DNA from: Strongylocentrotus droebachiensis
Taxonomy: Eukaryota; Echinodermata; Echinoidea; Camarodonta; Strongylocentrotidae
Direction: 5' to 3'
Length of the DNA stretch: 64,000 nucleotides
Assembly: GCA_035222895.1 (NCBI GenBank)
Contig: JAVYIG010000112.1
Span: forward strand, 781,501-845,500
Part shown: one piece after another, positions 23,626 to 35,180 of the stretch
Numbering within the stretch: the first letter of the stretch is position 1
Layout of the letters: each line of letters starts with the position of its first letter
Position numbers and translations under genes: made by a program
The notes under the pieces: generated by a model
Told to the model about the DNA's origin: nothing
The model's input: only the letters and a program-made list of their open reading frames with translations
Database searches by the model: none

Positions 23626-24179
23626 TTAGGAGAAAGTCCTGCGATGCCGCCCTGCTTTTATAGGTGGCAAGTGGCGCCAAATGTCGGGCAATCAGGTGGC
23701 ATTTGGCGCGAAGTAGTCACCAATCGGGTGCCGTTTGGCTCGCGTAGTGGCGCAAATAAGGTGCCCCTTGGCGCCAAGTGGCGCCATGTGGCGCGAAATC
23801 TCATTGGCGCAACTTGGCGCGCGCCATTACATTCCAGTGGATTCCAATAGGCGGATTGTTTGCGCCAAAGGGCGATATGTTCGCGCCATTTGGTGCCACT
23901 TGGCGGACACTTGGCGCTGATTGCTCGATGCAAGTGGCGCGACGAAAATTTCAAACATTTTGAAATTTTCTTGACGCCACATTCCAATTTGGTGCCGTTA
24001 CGGGCCACCACGAGCCAGTTGGGAGGCAGTTTGAGCCACTACACGCCACTAGGCACCTTATTGGCGACACTAGGCGCCACAGTAAATTGCATTGGCGGGA
24101 ACTGGCACCAACTGGCGCCGGCCCAGTGGACTCCTAGCATTAAGGCTCGTTCAGATATTACGCGGCACAACAGTACCGG

Positions 24180-25330
24180 CTTTTCATGATGACGCTAAGT
24201 GTTCTACGGGTCACATAGCTGTATCTTATCACTCAAAATTTAAACAAATTTACCAGTCATATAATTAGGTGCTAGCTCATGAAAAGTTTAAAACAGTCAC
24301 GAATGCATATGTCTCCTACGTCGAGATTTTGTTTAGAGTTTCCCAATTCAAGGTATCGTGAATCTGATGAATAGATATATGTTTACCAGGTTTAACCTAA
24401 AGAATAATTCTTCCTGCGCGATTCTGAAGCTTCTGAAGCTGATCAAAATGATTATTATTTGCAGTTTGCCAAACAGTATCCGCATAGTCAAAGTAAGGCA
24501 TAATTACAGATGTATAAATTAGTTACAGCCTTGACTCATTATTAAGATATCTCAATCTCCTCAAGAAACCAATCATTTTCCCAATTATTTTGTTCAATTG
24601 CTTTATAAAAGTGAATATTCCACTTAAGGTCACAATATACATTTACTTCAAGATATTTGAATCATTTTACTTGATTTAGCTTAGTGGCATTTACCTCTAA
24701 GTTGAGAATATCACGCTTAGAAAGCATAGATTGTAGATTACCTATCGCTTCGTTTAAAACTGATTGAATCACATCTACATCTTTGTGGGAATAATATATA
24801 ATCGTGTCGTCGGCATAAAAGTGCAAATTGCATTTCGTGAAAGACCTAAGCAGATCGTTTATAAAAACTAAAAATAGTAGTGGCCCCAGTATTGAGCCCT
24901 GAGGTAATCCGTAATCAAGGGTCAATTCATCTGACAATGTTTGTCTTATGGAATTTCTGATACGTCTTTTCATTAGATAATTCTGAAACCATATTAATGA
25001 GGTTCCTTGGACTCCTATATCAGACATTTTTTTAATGAAAATTTAGTGATTGACAGTATCCAATGCCTTATTTTAATCGATAAAGACACATCCAGTATAT
25101 TTCAATTGCTTCAAGCCATTCATCAGTTACTTTGTGGAAGTTGTGGAATGTTTCTACCTAAAGCCCGATTGCTCCTTCACTAATACATCATTGTCATTCA
25201 AGTAATTACGTAATTGTTTTTGAACAACCCTCTCTAAAAGTTCCGAAACACAGGACAATAATGATATAGGCCTGTGGTCAAACTTATTCAATTTGAGCAC
25301 GATTCAAATCAACCATTTTAAAGGCTGTAG
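24180..25330 (-). pseudogene. LINE reverse-transcriptase pseudogene
   Basis: Read on the minus strand, the order is SGFR and HSTT (near 25160), then VFID, a stop, and NKALDTVNH (near 25080). Next come the intact stretch 25027-24662 with GLPQGSILGPLLFLVFINDL and FYADDTIIYYS. After a gap come NNESRL, TSVIMPYFDYADTVWQ and LQKLQNRAGRIIL (near 24410-24540). These are consecutive motifs of a non-LTR retrotransposon RT and its C-terminal extension (Jockey/CR1 superclade; clade not decided). The catalytic YADD is intact but the frame is broken by stops and shifts. The low-coordinate end runs close to the right end of the Harbinger-like element at 24139. Confidence 0.9.
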
Positions 25331-25548
25331 ACTGCATGGTACAAGAGATCAATATAAGATTGAAATAACGAGATAGTTCAGTTTGCTACACTCGTTCGTT
25401 GATAATTCAAAAACAAATTAAGCAGCGTTTTGTCAATTGTTGCCCTTATAAAGATGGCGTTTAAGAATATTTAAATGTCTTGCTTTTAGACATGGTTATT
25501 ACAATTGAAGAGTATTTTGCATATCTCGGTCTGTCTGAATACTCAATT

Positions 25549-25682
25549 CTCTTCTTCTTCTCCTTTTTGGCGCCATTACACTCAACACGGCGACAATCAC
25601 TTTTGCATTTTTCTCTGGTCAGCGCGTGACTCGAACCCACGCGCATGACGAAAGTCATGAGAGTCAGACGACGCTCCAATGA
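25549..25682 (-). mobile_element. Short tRNA-headed SINE with (AAG)n tail
   Basis: On the minus strand a box A-like GGAGCGTCGTCTGACTC is followed by a CTCATGA loop (anticodon CAT), box B GGGTTCGAGTCACGC and GCTGACCAGAGAAAAATGC. It ends in GAAGAAGAAGAG. Total length is about 130 bp, compact for a SINE. The acceptor stem is incomplete, so it is not a working tRNA gene. Confidence 0.6.
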
Positions 25683-26585
25683 TAAACATACACATAGTTA
25701 TCAGGACAGCTAATGCAATGGAGAATTAGGCAATGTTTTAAACAACAGCATATAGCAATGGTAAAACATAACAGCAACAAAAAGTGCTCTTAGTGCCGTC
25801 AGCAAGAATAAATTGTGGTAAACTTGTACTCGATCAATAAGATCAGCAACGCTTGAATAGTTCTCAATAAAACTGCATGCATAATTGAATCGATCTTAAA
25901 GAGAAGGTTGAGTTCTGGGAAGAGGTGAAAAATAATTTGTGAGCGTTATCATTCTTATTATGCAAGTGTGGAAGAACATCAGATAAGACATGTTCCCTGA
26001 AAAGCATGGCTCTTCAAATGCCTTCATATTCTAAATATGTCATTTATCATCGTAAAACTCCAGGGTAGGATTTGTACGCCACGTGTTCGTGTAGTCCCAT
26101 ATACATCTTTCTGTGTACAGTGTTTGTAACTTTACCAAGACTTAGCCAAATTTCTTATCATTTTGATGATTCCAGAACCTTGCAATACACATATATGCTA
26201 GGTATATGCTAGATGATCAACCTTTTCTGGTCGATTCCACACCGTTTCTTTGACCAGAACTCAACTTCATCTTTAATGCTTACGTCAGACATTTCAAACT
26301 CGGAAATATTAAAGGTACATGTACTTCTGAAAATGTTGACATAGTCGTCAAAATACCTAACAATTGTTTAAGATGTAAGAAATAACGTATCATGTATAAT
26401 TCATTTAGGAAGATGAACAATGTGTTGGTTCGATAATAACGTTCTTCCCTATAACTAGTGCAGACAATTTAAATATCATAAATATCATACTTATGGTAGT
26501 GTTGAACAAATATCTCATGCATTGATATCAACTTAGAGTGTAAGAGGTAACTACTTTAAAGAGGCAGCAATTGTTATATAATAAC

Positions 26586-26825
26586 ATAATTTTATAATAA
26601 TAATGAAGAAGATGAGGATGATAATGAATGGAACAACAAAGAAAAAAGAATTACAACATATTTATATCGATTATGATGATAATGATGGTGATATTAATAA
26701 TGATGACGAGGATAAAATTACAAATATTAATAGTAATAATAATATTAAGATTATTCGTGATATTCATATTGATAACAATAATATTATAGTAAAAAGTTAT
26801 AATGATACACTATTATTATAATCAT
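26586..26825. repeat. ATN-rich low-complexity tract
   Basis: AT-rich near-trinucleotide sequence (GATGATAATGATGGTGATAT and similar). A 72-residue Asn/Asp-rich frame here reflects the repeat. Confidence 0.8.
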
Positions 26826-26877
26826 TAACACATCGAACATTTAACAATGAATTATATTCCGAAGGGCAGTAGTTTTT

Positions 26878-27055
26878 TAGCTCGGCTTTAGCCTAGCTGT
26901 TCCAATGACGGCGCTGAAGCATTTGAATAGATACATCCTACTGGTACCCACGAAGTGATCGTTGGTCGAGTACGGCAGATTTAAATCCCTGCACTTTGCA
27001 AATGGCAGTCTGGTACCGTATCCACCAAACCAAAACACCTCTACACGCCTTTTTA
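26878..27055 (-). mobile_element. Degraded tRNA-headed SINE
   Basis: On the minus strand, TTGGTGGATACGGTACC (box A region) is followed by GGGATTTAAATCTGCCGT (box B region, degraded). The 3' end GCTTCAGCGCCGTCATTGG to CAGCTAGGCTAAAGCC matches the end of the SINE at 2592-2790 (GCTTCAGCGCCTTATTATGG to CAGCTACAGCC). This shared tail places it in the same or a sister family. Confidence 0.65.
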
Positions 27056-27314
27056 GCATACAAAGATAAGCATGGAAATACACATAGACAAAATCGCTGT
27101 CTTGATATGAGGTGGAAGCTGCATGGATATTGTTAGTTTCACACTTATCAGGGGCTACATTCCCTTAACCTCCCCATCATACGCCAGTAAATTATCTTGA
27201 TATATGGAAAGTGAATTGAGACACAGACTGTATTTTCCGTGCAGTGTGATGAATCATGGTGTGATAAGAAATGTGTCGTGAAGATCTCACAACCAATAGA
27301 CAACAGCTGTGATT

Positions 27315-27524
27315 AAAAAGGAAGGGAGGGAGGGGGAGGGTAAGGAAGAGAAGGGAAAATAAGGGACGGGTGGGAAGAGATGAGAAGGGGAGAGAAGAGA
27401 TGGGAAGGGGTGGGAACGAAAGGGAAGGGGAAGAGTGGGAAGGGAAGGGAAAAGAAGTGAAGGGAAATGAAGTGAAAGGAAGGAAAAAGAAGGAAATAGA
27501 AGGGAAAGGAAAGAGTGAGAAGGG
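27315..27524. repeat. Polypurine GGGAA-type tract, left part
   Basis: Almost uninterrupted purines built from GGGAA/GAAGG units. The same kind of tract resumes at 28541 on the other side of the truncated LINE. Confidence 0.95.
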
Positions 27525-28540
27525 AATAATAATAATAATAATAATAATGTCAATTTATAAAGCGCACATATCCATTCTTAAAGACTGCTCAAGGCGCTCT
27601 TGTTCAACATCAAAATAATTATACAATATTAAAACTACGACATAATTATACACTATAAACACTACGACATCGTTTTACAATATTAAAACTACGACATAAA
27701 CAAATGGTGCTTAAGTTTCTTCTTAAATATTTCAACTGATGATGATTGTCTTATTTCTAATGGTAAAGTGTTCCATAGTTTGGGTGCAACGTTAGCAAAA
27801 GCCCTGTCCCCCCATTTGTTATTGGTTTTTAGTGTACATAACTGGAGCTGTGAACCTGAACGCAAATTCCGTTGTGGGGTGTACGGTGTGGGGTGTTTCA
27901 AAATCTGATACAAGTAATGGGGTGAAGAATGAAGAAGTGTTTTGTAAGTAATGAGTAACAGCTTATACATAATTCTTTTTGAGACTGATAGCCAATGAAG
28001 AGATTTTAATATATTTGAAAAACTGTCTGATCTACTGCGGAGAGTGGGAGCCGAGCTGCCATGTTTTGAACTCGTTGCAGACGGGATATTTGATTTTGAG
28101 GAAGGCCAGTATACAATGAATTACACATATCCAAACGACATGTAATAAAAGAATGAACAATCTGCTCAGTGGCTTTTTGATTCAGATATTTTCTGATCCT
28201 CCAAATATTGTGAATATGGAATGATGCTGAACTAACAACATTTGAAATCTGAGATTTCATGGTCATTCCAGCATCAAACAAAACTCCAAGATTACGAACC
28301 TGATTAACACATTTTATTTCTGAGTTGCCAATCATGATCTTTTGTGCAGAAAATTTACTCAACTGCCTGGCAGATCCAATCAACATGTACTCAGTTTTGT
28401 CTTCATTTAACTTCAGAAAGTTATCATTCATCCACTGACTAACCGACCTAAGGCATGACTCAAGAGTTTATATACCAATATCAACATTACATTGGGATGG
28501 TTTTAACCGTAAGTACAATTGAGTGTCATCTGCGTAAAAA
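27525..28540 (-). pseudogene. 5'-truncated CR1/L2-like LINE in a purine tract
   Basis: On the minus strand the element starts at the RT catalytic box (FYADDTQLYLRLKP, near 28530-28490) and continues LNEDKTEYMLIGS, VRNLGVLFDAGMTMKSQ, TCRLDMCNSLYTGLP and LQRVQNMAARL. After a break it reads LLITYKTLLHS and GDRAFANVAPKLWNTLPLEI, with a stop after HHLFMS (27689). It ends with GCGCTTTATAAATTGAC and an (ATT)n tail at 27525-27548. It has at least two frame breaks. Purine-tract sequence on both sides shows that it lies within that tract, and the abrupt 5' end is typical of incomplete LINE integration. Confidence 0.9.
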
Positions 28541-28824
28541 TGGGGAACAAAGGGAAGGAAAGGAAAGTTAACGGAGGTAAAGAGATTAGAAGGGAAGGGA
28601 AAGGAAAAAGTGAGAAGGTAACGGAAAGTGAAGTGAAAGGAAGGTAGGGAAAAGAAAGGAAAGTGAAGGGAAGGGAAGGGAAGGGAAGAAAAGGAAAGGA
28701 AAGGAAAGGAAAGGAAAGTAAAGGAAAGGAAAGGAAAGGAAAAGAAGGAAAGGGATGGAAAGGGGTATTGACGGGAAGGAATGGAATGGAAGGGAATGAG
28801 AAGAAGTGAGTGAAGGGAAGGAAG
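28541..28824. repeat. Polypurine GGGAA/GGAAA tract, right part
   Basis: Purine-only runs including repeated GGAAA units at 28689-28742. They match the style of 27315-27524, with shared phrases such as GAAGTGAAAGGAAGG. Confidence 0.95.
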
Positions 28825-28829
28825 TACTA

Positions 28830-31420
28830 TACAACAACGCTCTAGTGTACCAATGAACACTGAGGAAGCAAATAGAGTAGTAACGTATAGGGGTAGTTGC
28901 CAGAGAAAGAAAAGTTTTATGGCGAAGTCAGAGTGCAGTTACATTAAAGATGATATGAAGTCAATAGATGAATTGTACCGCTCAAATGAGGTGACCTGAT
29001 TAAATTACAATGGTAGATACAGTATTTCAGATATTATTCCTGGGGATCTGAACGAGGAATCTACACATTCCTTTGAAAACAAAAATAAATCATTAAATTG
29101 ACACTTAACTCTTTCCTTTTCATGAAACAAATATTAATTTAAGTCTTTGTGCCATGTTTCTTCTTGGTTTCATTTTACCTTCCTATATAGCCCCTCTCTC
29201 TCTCTCTCTTTAAATCGCATTTCTTACTATTTTGCCACTCTTTAGTTCTCTCTCTCGATTCGGATGTTTCCTCTCTGTAATGTAATTATCTCTCAAATAA
29301 TCATAACACGCTGACCTCATTTGTGATTATTACGGTCATTTCTAAGTTAAATTGACTTTTTCAGGTGTAATATTGGGGTTGGAGTCGTATTTGAGAATGA
29401 TTTGTTGTTGTTATTATACTCATCGGTCTTCTTGACATCATTTTAGTTTTGGTATAGTGCTATGATATAACATCAATATAATATCAAAGGGTAAGTATAC
29501 TTACTGAATCAATAAATTCAACAACGAAACAAATGACTTCACATCTTCGTTAGACAAGGCCGTACTCCGTCGAAATGTGAATTTATTGATTGATATGTAC
29601 ATATACAGCTCTAATGCACAAGATCAATCTTGATTCTCAAGAAATATTACCCATTTACAGATTCGAGACGCTAATGCTGTTCTCATCCAGCGTTAAATCT
29701 CCTCTGTTTATGAAAATTAATCTCGACCATAAAGTGAGATAACAACCTTATCGATCTTATGGTTACGGAATCGCCTTCAGGATTACCATGATATTAAGAT
29801 AGGTTTAAAGGGTGTGATAAGCACTCGCAAGCCCTGGTTTTGTGTTTGCATTGTAAGAAAACATGACAGTCCATCCATCACCTTAAGCTGGGATTATCGA
29901 CATGATATTTCGACTGCCTCACAAATCGCCAGATTACAAAGAGTGTTCTTATTGCCGAACTTTTGTTGTTGATTTGATCCGATCAGCGCGTTATTTTGAT
30001 AATGCGTTTTATGTATCTAGTCAGCGCGCCACATCACAGACGGTGCAATAAACTCTGAAAGAGATGAAGGGAAACGACCTAAAAATCCATATAAACCATC
30101 AATCAGTTGATTAGAATATCGTTTGGTCTTTCAAATTTCTCCATTAACGCAATTCCTTTTTGACATCAAATTTATATCCGGATTGTAAATTTTAAATTGA
30201 AATATGAGTATTCCATTTTGAAGAAGGATTTGCCCGATATGAACTCGATCGAACAAGACAAATTGAATCTTTTATCCACCTGACATTATCTCATGAGTAG
30301 TAAGTAGACTATATTGCCTATTTCATTATGTTTGCGCCGTAAAAACTTAAACAACAAGAACGACAATCGCTACAACAAAAACGATATTGCTACGATGATG
30401 ATTTTTAACATTCGAATAACGGAATAAGAAAGCTCACAAAATATATTTTGGTACTTCTCTTTCCTTCAATACACAAGCCATGTCGATCCGATGATTAACT
30501 TTGCGATTGACTTGCGGCACAATTATGCCATGAAAAGATCTAATTTAATTACAGATAAACTTAATCATTCAGGCATTAACAGAATTTAAGTCTGCTGAAT
30601 TTCAGAGAGATAATTGCACAAAATGTTGATAAATTATTGACATGCTTCACTTCATAATTATATTTACAAGCTGAAAAAATAAGACCCAGATAGAGAGAGA
30701 GAGAGAAAGAGAAGCTTTATAAGTATGTTTCCCTTGCTATTGCTATAAATAATATAGATTGCACTCTCTTAGGATAAAAACTTTTGTTTTTAAAATTATA
30801 TTTAAAAAAGCTAAACTCCGCTAATTAATCGTTTAGATTTTCTTACCCGACCCAAATCTTTAAATTTATTCGAGACGAAATTTATCAATGAATGTGGATA
30901 ATTTGCTCTTTATTTCTTACTTCTTAATTGGTGATTAGGTATTATGGTGATTAACAATGATAATAAGGATTTGAATCGAGTGAAAATGCCGTACAACATC
31001 AAACTTACTCCTGGCATGTTGTTTTCATCTATAACGAAATCGCATTGCGTTGAGTTTTACTCTCTGGGGCTCCATGAGCAAAGCAAACTATTAGACAGTC
31101 AGGCACTTTCCCTTTCATACATCTGTAATTATATTTTTATCCTTTCTCCGTTCGTTCATTTCTCCCAGGCATCCATATTTTAAGTTGATTTGTTTCTCAT
31201 AGTTTTCCATGAACCCGACCTGACCGATATCCATCCAGAAAGAACTCTCTTCGTAAATTATTTCTCTTGTGGTATGTAAGAGTCCCCGACCTCGCATTCC
31301 AGTCAAATTAATGTTTCTCGCTCGAATCCATGAATATTTAACTCCCCGCTAAATTAGTTTTTTGTCCATGGGGGAAAGGGAAGAATGGCAGGGCTATGTA
31401 TTCAGTCACAAGCCTGTACC
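28830..31420. other. Gene-poor region, nothing identified
   Basis: A short CT array at 29193-29209 and a GA array at 30692-30707. No repeat partner, RNA gene or coding signal was recognised. Confidence 0.4.
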
Positions 31421-31423
31421 CTT

Positions 31424-31615
31424 TGGCCCGAATTCACAAAGCAAGGTTTGAGCTCAGACCGGGTTTGAGCTCAAACCTCCTTTTGTTTCGCCAAACCTCC
31501 TTTTGTTATTTACAAACCAGGTTTGTAAATAACAAAAAGAGGTTTGGCGGAACAAAAGGAGGTTTGACCTCAAACCTTGGTCTGAGCTCAAACCTTGCTT
31601 TGTGAATTCGGGCCA
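31424..31615. mobile_element. Near-perfect foldback element, 192 bp
   Basis: The whole element is a palindrome centred near 31519. The arms begin TGGCCCGAATTCACAAAG and end at the turn ACAAACC-A-GGTTTGT. Arms of about 95 bases differ at only a few positions. The interior repeats GGTTTGAGCTCA and AACCTCCTTTTGTT motifs. The target duplication is unclear; the flanks CTT and TTG share at most two T bases. Transcribed, it would make a long hairpin, so it could feed a small-RNA pathway, but that is inference. Confidence 0.85.
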
Positions 31616-32302
31616 TTGGGTCTTTATCTTCGAGTAAGGTGGTATTAGAAGTTTCTTGTCGAACCATCAATCAGACACTTCACGTACGACCAACCAAAGG
31701 CATTAAGACGGCAACAAAAGACCTCTGAATCATCCAAGTTTCCTGGTTTCCAAGAACGTCATGGGAAAGATTGTACTTTGGATTGTATGTTAATAACTGG
31801 AACAAACATTCATTTTTTTCTTCAATGGAAGGGTTAAAATTTTGAACAAACAATCGTGAGAACAATACTAATGGCCTTCCATGATAATAATTTTGAAGTG
31901 TTGTTATTATTCATTAGCAGACGAAGAGGGCGCCCATCCTGTCAGTGGGTTGAACCACCTGTTGTACTTCATTGTTGAACATAGCTGAGCTGATGTTGAT
32001 AATGTTTAGCTGAACCTAAACAACAAACAACAACCACAGCAATTTACTATTGAATATTTTTAATATTAGTATTAATAATACAGTGAATATATTACTGCCC
32101 CTGTGGCATGATCTTATGAACTTTTGATGGTCATATTACATTTAAATTATAAACAGATCATCCCAGTAGCTTATTCACACCGGATTTTGTTGTGTTCTTT
32201 TGGCGGTATAAAAATCTATGTGTTTTTTGGGTGATCTTGACTTGCCTCTTGTTACTACCCTTTGAGTGAGATGTGAGTTGGTCAAGCGGCACATTCACTT
32301 GA

Positions 32303-32440
32303 AGAGCTCTTTGTCTTCGCCTACAATCTGGCTTAGGCGACCCTGGTTCGAAACTGAGTCACGTCTTTCGGATGGTGACGTTACATGTCGGTCCCAAACG
32401 TAAATAATCATATCTGATTGATGCATGTCTGTAACATCCC
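32303..32440 (+). mobile_element. SINE with 7SL-like head, copy A (head partly deleted)
   Basis: The body GGTTCGAAACTGAGTCACGT, then CTTTCGGATGGTGACGTTAC and ATAATCATATCTGATTGATG, matches the copies at 34797 and 41008. The head CTTTGTCTTCGCCTACAATC followed by TGGCT aligns with their GTGGCGTGCGCCTGTAATCC heads. A stretch of about 30 bases is missing before box B. It lacks the AC-rich tail of the other two copies. Confidence 0.7.
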
Positions 32441-33176
32441 ATCAAAATATCTTTGTAATGCAGTGTTTTTATATATATGACATTTCTCCATTCAAATATG
32501 ATAAATCCATGATTTGTTCCGCTACCACTGACAAAATAGTAATTCTATGGTCAAATTAGACTTGTTTTCTTCATTTTAGATCAAATATGCGGGAAAGTGA
32601 CTTACGGACACATTGCACGGAATGTCCCTCCCCAAACCCCCCCCCCCCCCAAAGAAAAAAAGAAGAAAAAGAGAGAAGTCGTTTTTTAGATGTAGCTCAG
32701 CTTAAGAAACAAATGAAGAGGATGAAAGGAGATATCGACTATGTCATCTCATATGCATTGAATACCCAAATGGGTTAAACCTATCATCATGTTCATGCTG
32801 AATGTAATGTGGTCGTGATTCTGGCGGTCACGTCATCATAGCTTCACGAAAACTCGGAAGATACCGTGGTAAGATCGAATAAAGACGAAAATACAAAGGA
32901 AATAATGTGTAGAAAGAGTAGTTGGTGCATCTTTCTGGCGTCACCGATGTCTCAACGGATTATTCATGAGATGATTTTGTTCTTGCACATCAACACATGT
33001 TAAGAGACACTCTATTGCTAAGATTTGCAAGTGAAATAATTTTGAGGTGTAAAGTGACGACCTTCATATAGACAGTCAACATGTGGACCTTGAATATCGC
33101 TGCAAACAAAATAATAATTCTTATTTTGTTAAAGACCTGCGCCGACTTCTTCATTTTCATCTTGCACACGAGGGAG

Positions 33177-33180
<4 letters not shown>

Positions 33181-33218
<38 letters not shown>
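33181..33218. repeat. (GA)n microsatellite
   Basis: Nearly pure GA array of 19 units. The Ser/Leu repeats it creates on the minus strand are not a gene. Confidence 0.97.
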
Positions 33219-33219
<1 letters not shown>

Positions 33220-34030
33220 CAGCAAAGATATTGCTTTCATAAGTCATGTTGATTTTACTATTTTCAGAAGCATGTTGGTTGAGTTGATAAAGAAGAAAGA
33301 ACAATAATAAGGGGCGTAACCATAGGATGACGTTGATAGGTGCCCTTCCGCTAACCCTCGATTTGATTTTGATTTGATTTGATTCAGTTTGATGCACACA
33401 ATATAAAGCACGTATTGGGACCAAAAAAAAGGAGGAAAGAAGGAAAGACAAGAAAGCAATTTCCCGTGACCATGATCATTCACTTTTGGTTCTCTCTCTT
33501 CGATCTCTCTCCCTTTATGTATCCCTTTCTTCGTTTCTCACCCTAATTCGGATTCTGTCCCTACCCCCTTCTCTCCTCTCTCAACTCCTGTAGCCCAATT
33601 TTCCCGTCTTGGTTATCTAGCAAATCATCCAACTGGCAAGCGAATCGTAAGGGTTGCACATGAGACCCAAACGCCAATTACCACATTATTTTGTGGCGAA
33701 AGAGCGTGCCTTGCATGACAATGCCCCCAGTGATAACAAATCGATATCTGATTTTGCGCATATTTTGATTTCAGTTTTACTTTTCCATCCATCGACATTC
33801 GTCTCATCTTAAATGTCGACATTACACTGGCATCACTCTCCACCACCTGCACTCCCCCTATCCCTCCATTCCTCGGGCTTTATGTTATGCCCCTGTACAG
33901 AACTTGAAGAACGTTTTGTATCCTTTCACAATAGGGGTTAATTAAAATGATAGCGTGCGTGAAGCGAGCTTGTCTTGCAATGAAATAGCAAGAGATAGGC
34001 TGTAATTATTTTAGTAACTTAAACTCTTAA

Positions 34031-34113
34031 GACCCGTTCAGATATGACATGTCCTTTGTTGCATTTACACGTTAAACAAATTATCTTCATATCTGAACGT
34101 GCCATGACACCGG
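34031..34113. mobile_element. Small foldback, 83 bp
   Basis: GACCCGTTCAGATATGA at the left and TCATATCTGAACGTGCC at the right are inverted repeats with two mismatches and a spacer of about 50 bases. No coding sequence and no clear target duplication. Confidence 0.5.
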
Positions 34114-34796
34114 TGTGCTTTACGTGCTTAAAGGTTTGGCGCTGCTGACTTAACAACTTGTCACGTGATTAATCATGATCCTTTTAAGTATTTATCGCAT
34201 GCCGACATAACCGTCAGTGAATAATTATGATTACACCGAATCCATTATCCTTCTTACATCCTCTCTCTCTTTATCTCTCTCTCCCTCACACCCACAAATT
34301 CACCCTCATACACACACCCATTTGAACGCCCACAGGCACACACTTGTTCTCTGCCTGCCCCCTCTACCTACTCTCTCCTACTACTTTAATTACTAAGGAG
34401 ACAATCAAGCGGAAATTCATACGTAAAGATCACTGCGATGCCTTCAATGCCTTCAATGAATTTATATAAATCCCATTGTTGTAGTCCAAGCACGAAAGAA
34501 TTCTCCCTAGCAGTGAAATATGATTGATCAGGTGACGGACTAACAATGTCAGGACTTTTTAATCACTGTGCAAAATATGAAAGAACTATAGCCTCGGCAT
34601 TGAGAGCATGGTGATTGGAAAAAGGAGCCCTTAAGTATTCGCATTTTTCAGTTTCTATAAAGTGTAAAATAGGTAAAAAGAGTAAGGAATTATATGTCAT
34701 TAATTAATAGATGACCACATGTAGCCTACTCTGTTTTTACCTTATTTCACATAATTATGTTGTAACCAGGATGTATGTTAAAAGGAACGTGCATGC

Positions 34797-34985
34797 ACGG
34801 GGCCCTGTGGCGTTCGCTTGCAATCCAACTAACAATGGAAGCTATAAACTGATTCAGCCGAGGACGCAGGTTCGAAACTGAGTCACGTCTTTCGGATGGT
34901 GACGTTTAAAGGTCGGTCCCCAGACGTAAATAATCATATCTGATTGATACACGTCTGTAAAACACAAATTACACACACACACGCA
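34797..34985 (+). mobile_element. SINE with 7SL-like head, copy B
   Basis: The head GTGGCGTTCGCTTGCAATCC is followed by AACTAACAATGGAAGC, GATTCAGCCGAGGACGCAGG and box B GGTTCGAAACT. The body is GTCACGTCTTTCGGATGGTG, GGTCGGTCCC and ATAATCATATCTGATTGATA, ending CGTCTGTAA and an (AC)n tail from about 34972. It matches 41008-41208 along its length. Confidence 0.8.
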
Positions 34986-35153
34986 CGTTGAGTAAAACTT
35001 TCATATACGAAATTACTCGATCGCAGACATTACGGTATGTTTGAAAAAAGAGTCAGAACTTTTAAGTTTTGTATCCCTTCTCCATTGATTTAATTCAACG
35101 AAATCGTGTATGGAAGCATAGAAAAATTGGTGTAATGACATCAAAGGGGGAAA

Positions 35154-35180
35154 GAGAGAGAGAGAGAGAGAGAGAGGGAG
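35154..35180. repeat. (GA)n microsatellite
   Basis: Pure GA array with a purine extension. Confidence 0.95.

Larger units (their letters stand above)
21237..24139. mobile_element. Harbinger-like element with 46-bp inverted ends, 2.9 kb
   Basis: The left end starts TGCTAGGAGTCCACTGGGCC and the right end is its reverse complement; about 46 bp match with one mismatch. TTA lies immediately outside both ends (21234-21236 and 24140-24142), the target-duplication signature (TWA) of PIF/Harbinger transposons. The subterminal regions (21260-21480 and 23650-24120) are dense with GGCGCCA/TTGGCGC motifs in both orientations, plausibly transposase-binding repeats. One short transposase-like exon remains at 21564. 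A second, smaller element with the same kind of target site is inserted at 22928-23625. The element has no complete transposase and is not autonomous. Confidence 0.85.

Noticed and set aside
24143-24170. CGTTCAGATATTACG similarity to the foldback at 34031.
   Set aside because: No partner inverted end is nearby and the minus strand here may be the decayed end of the LINE at 24180-25330, so the similarity is probably chance.
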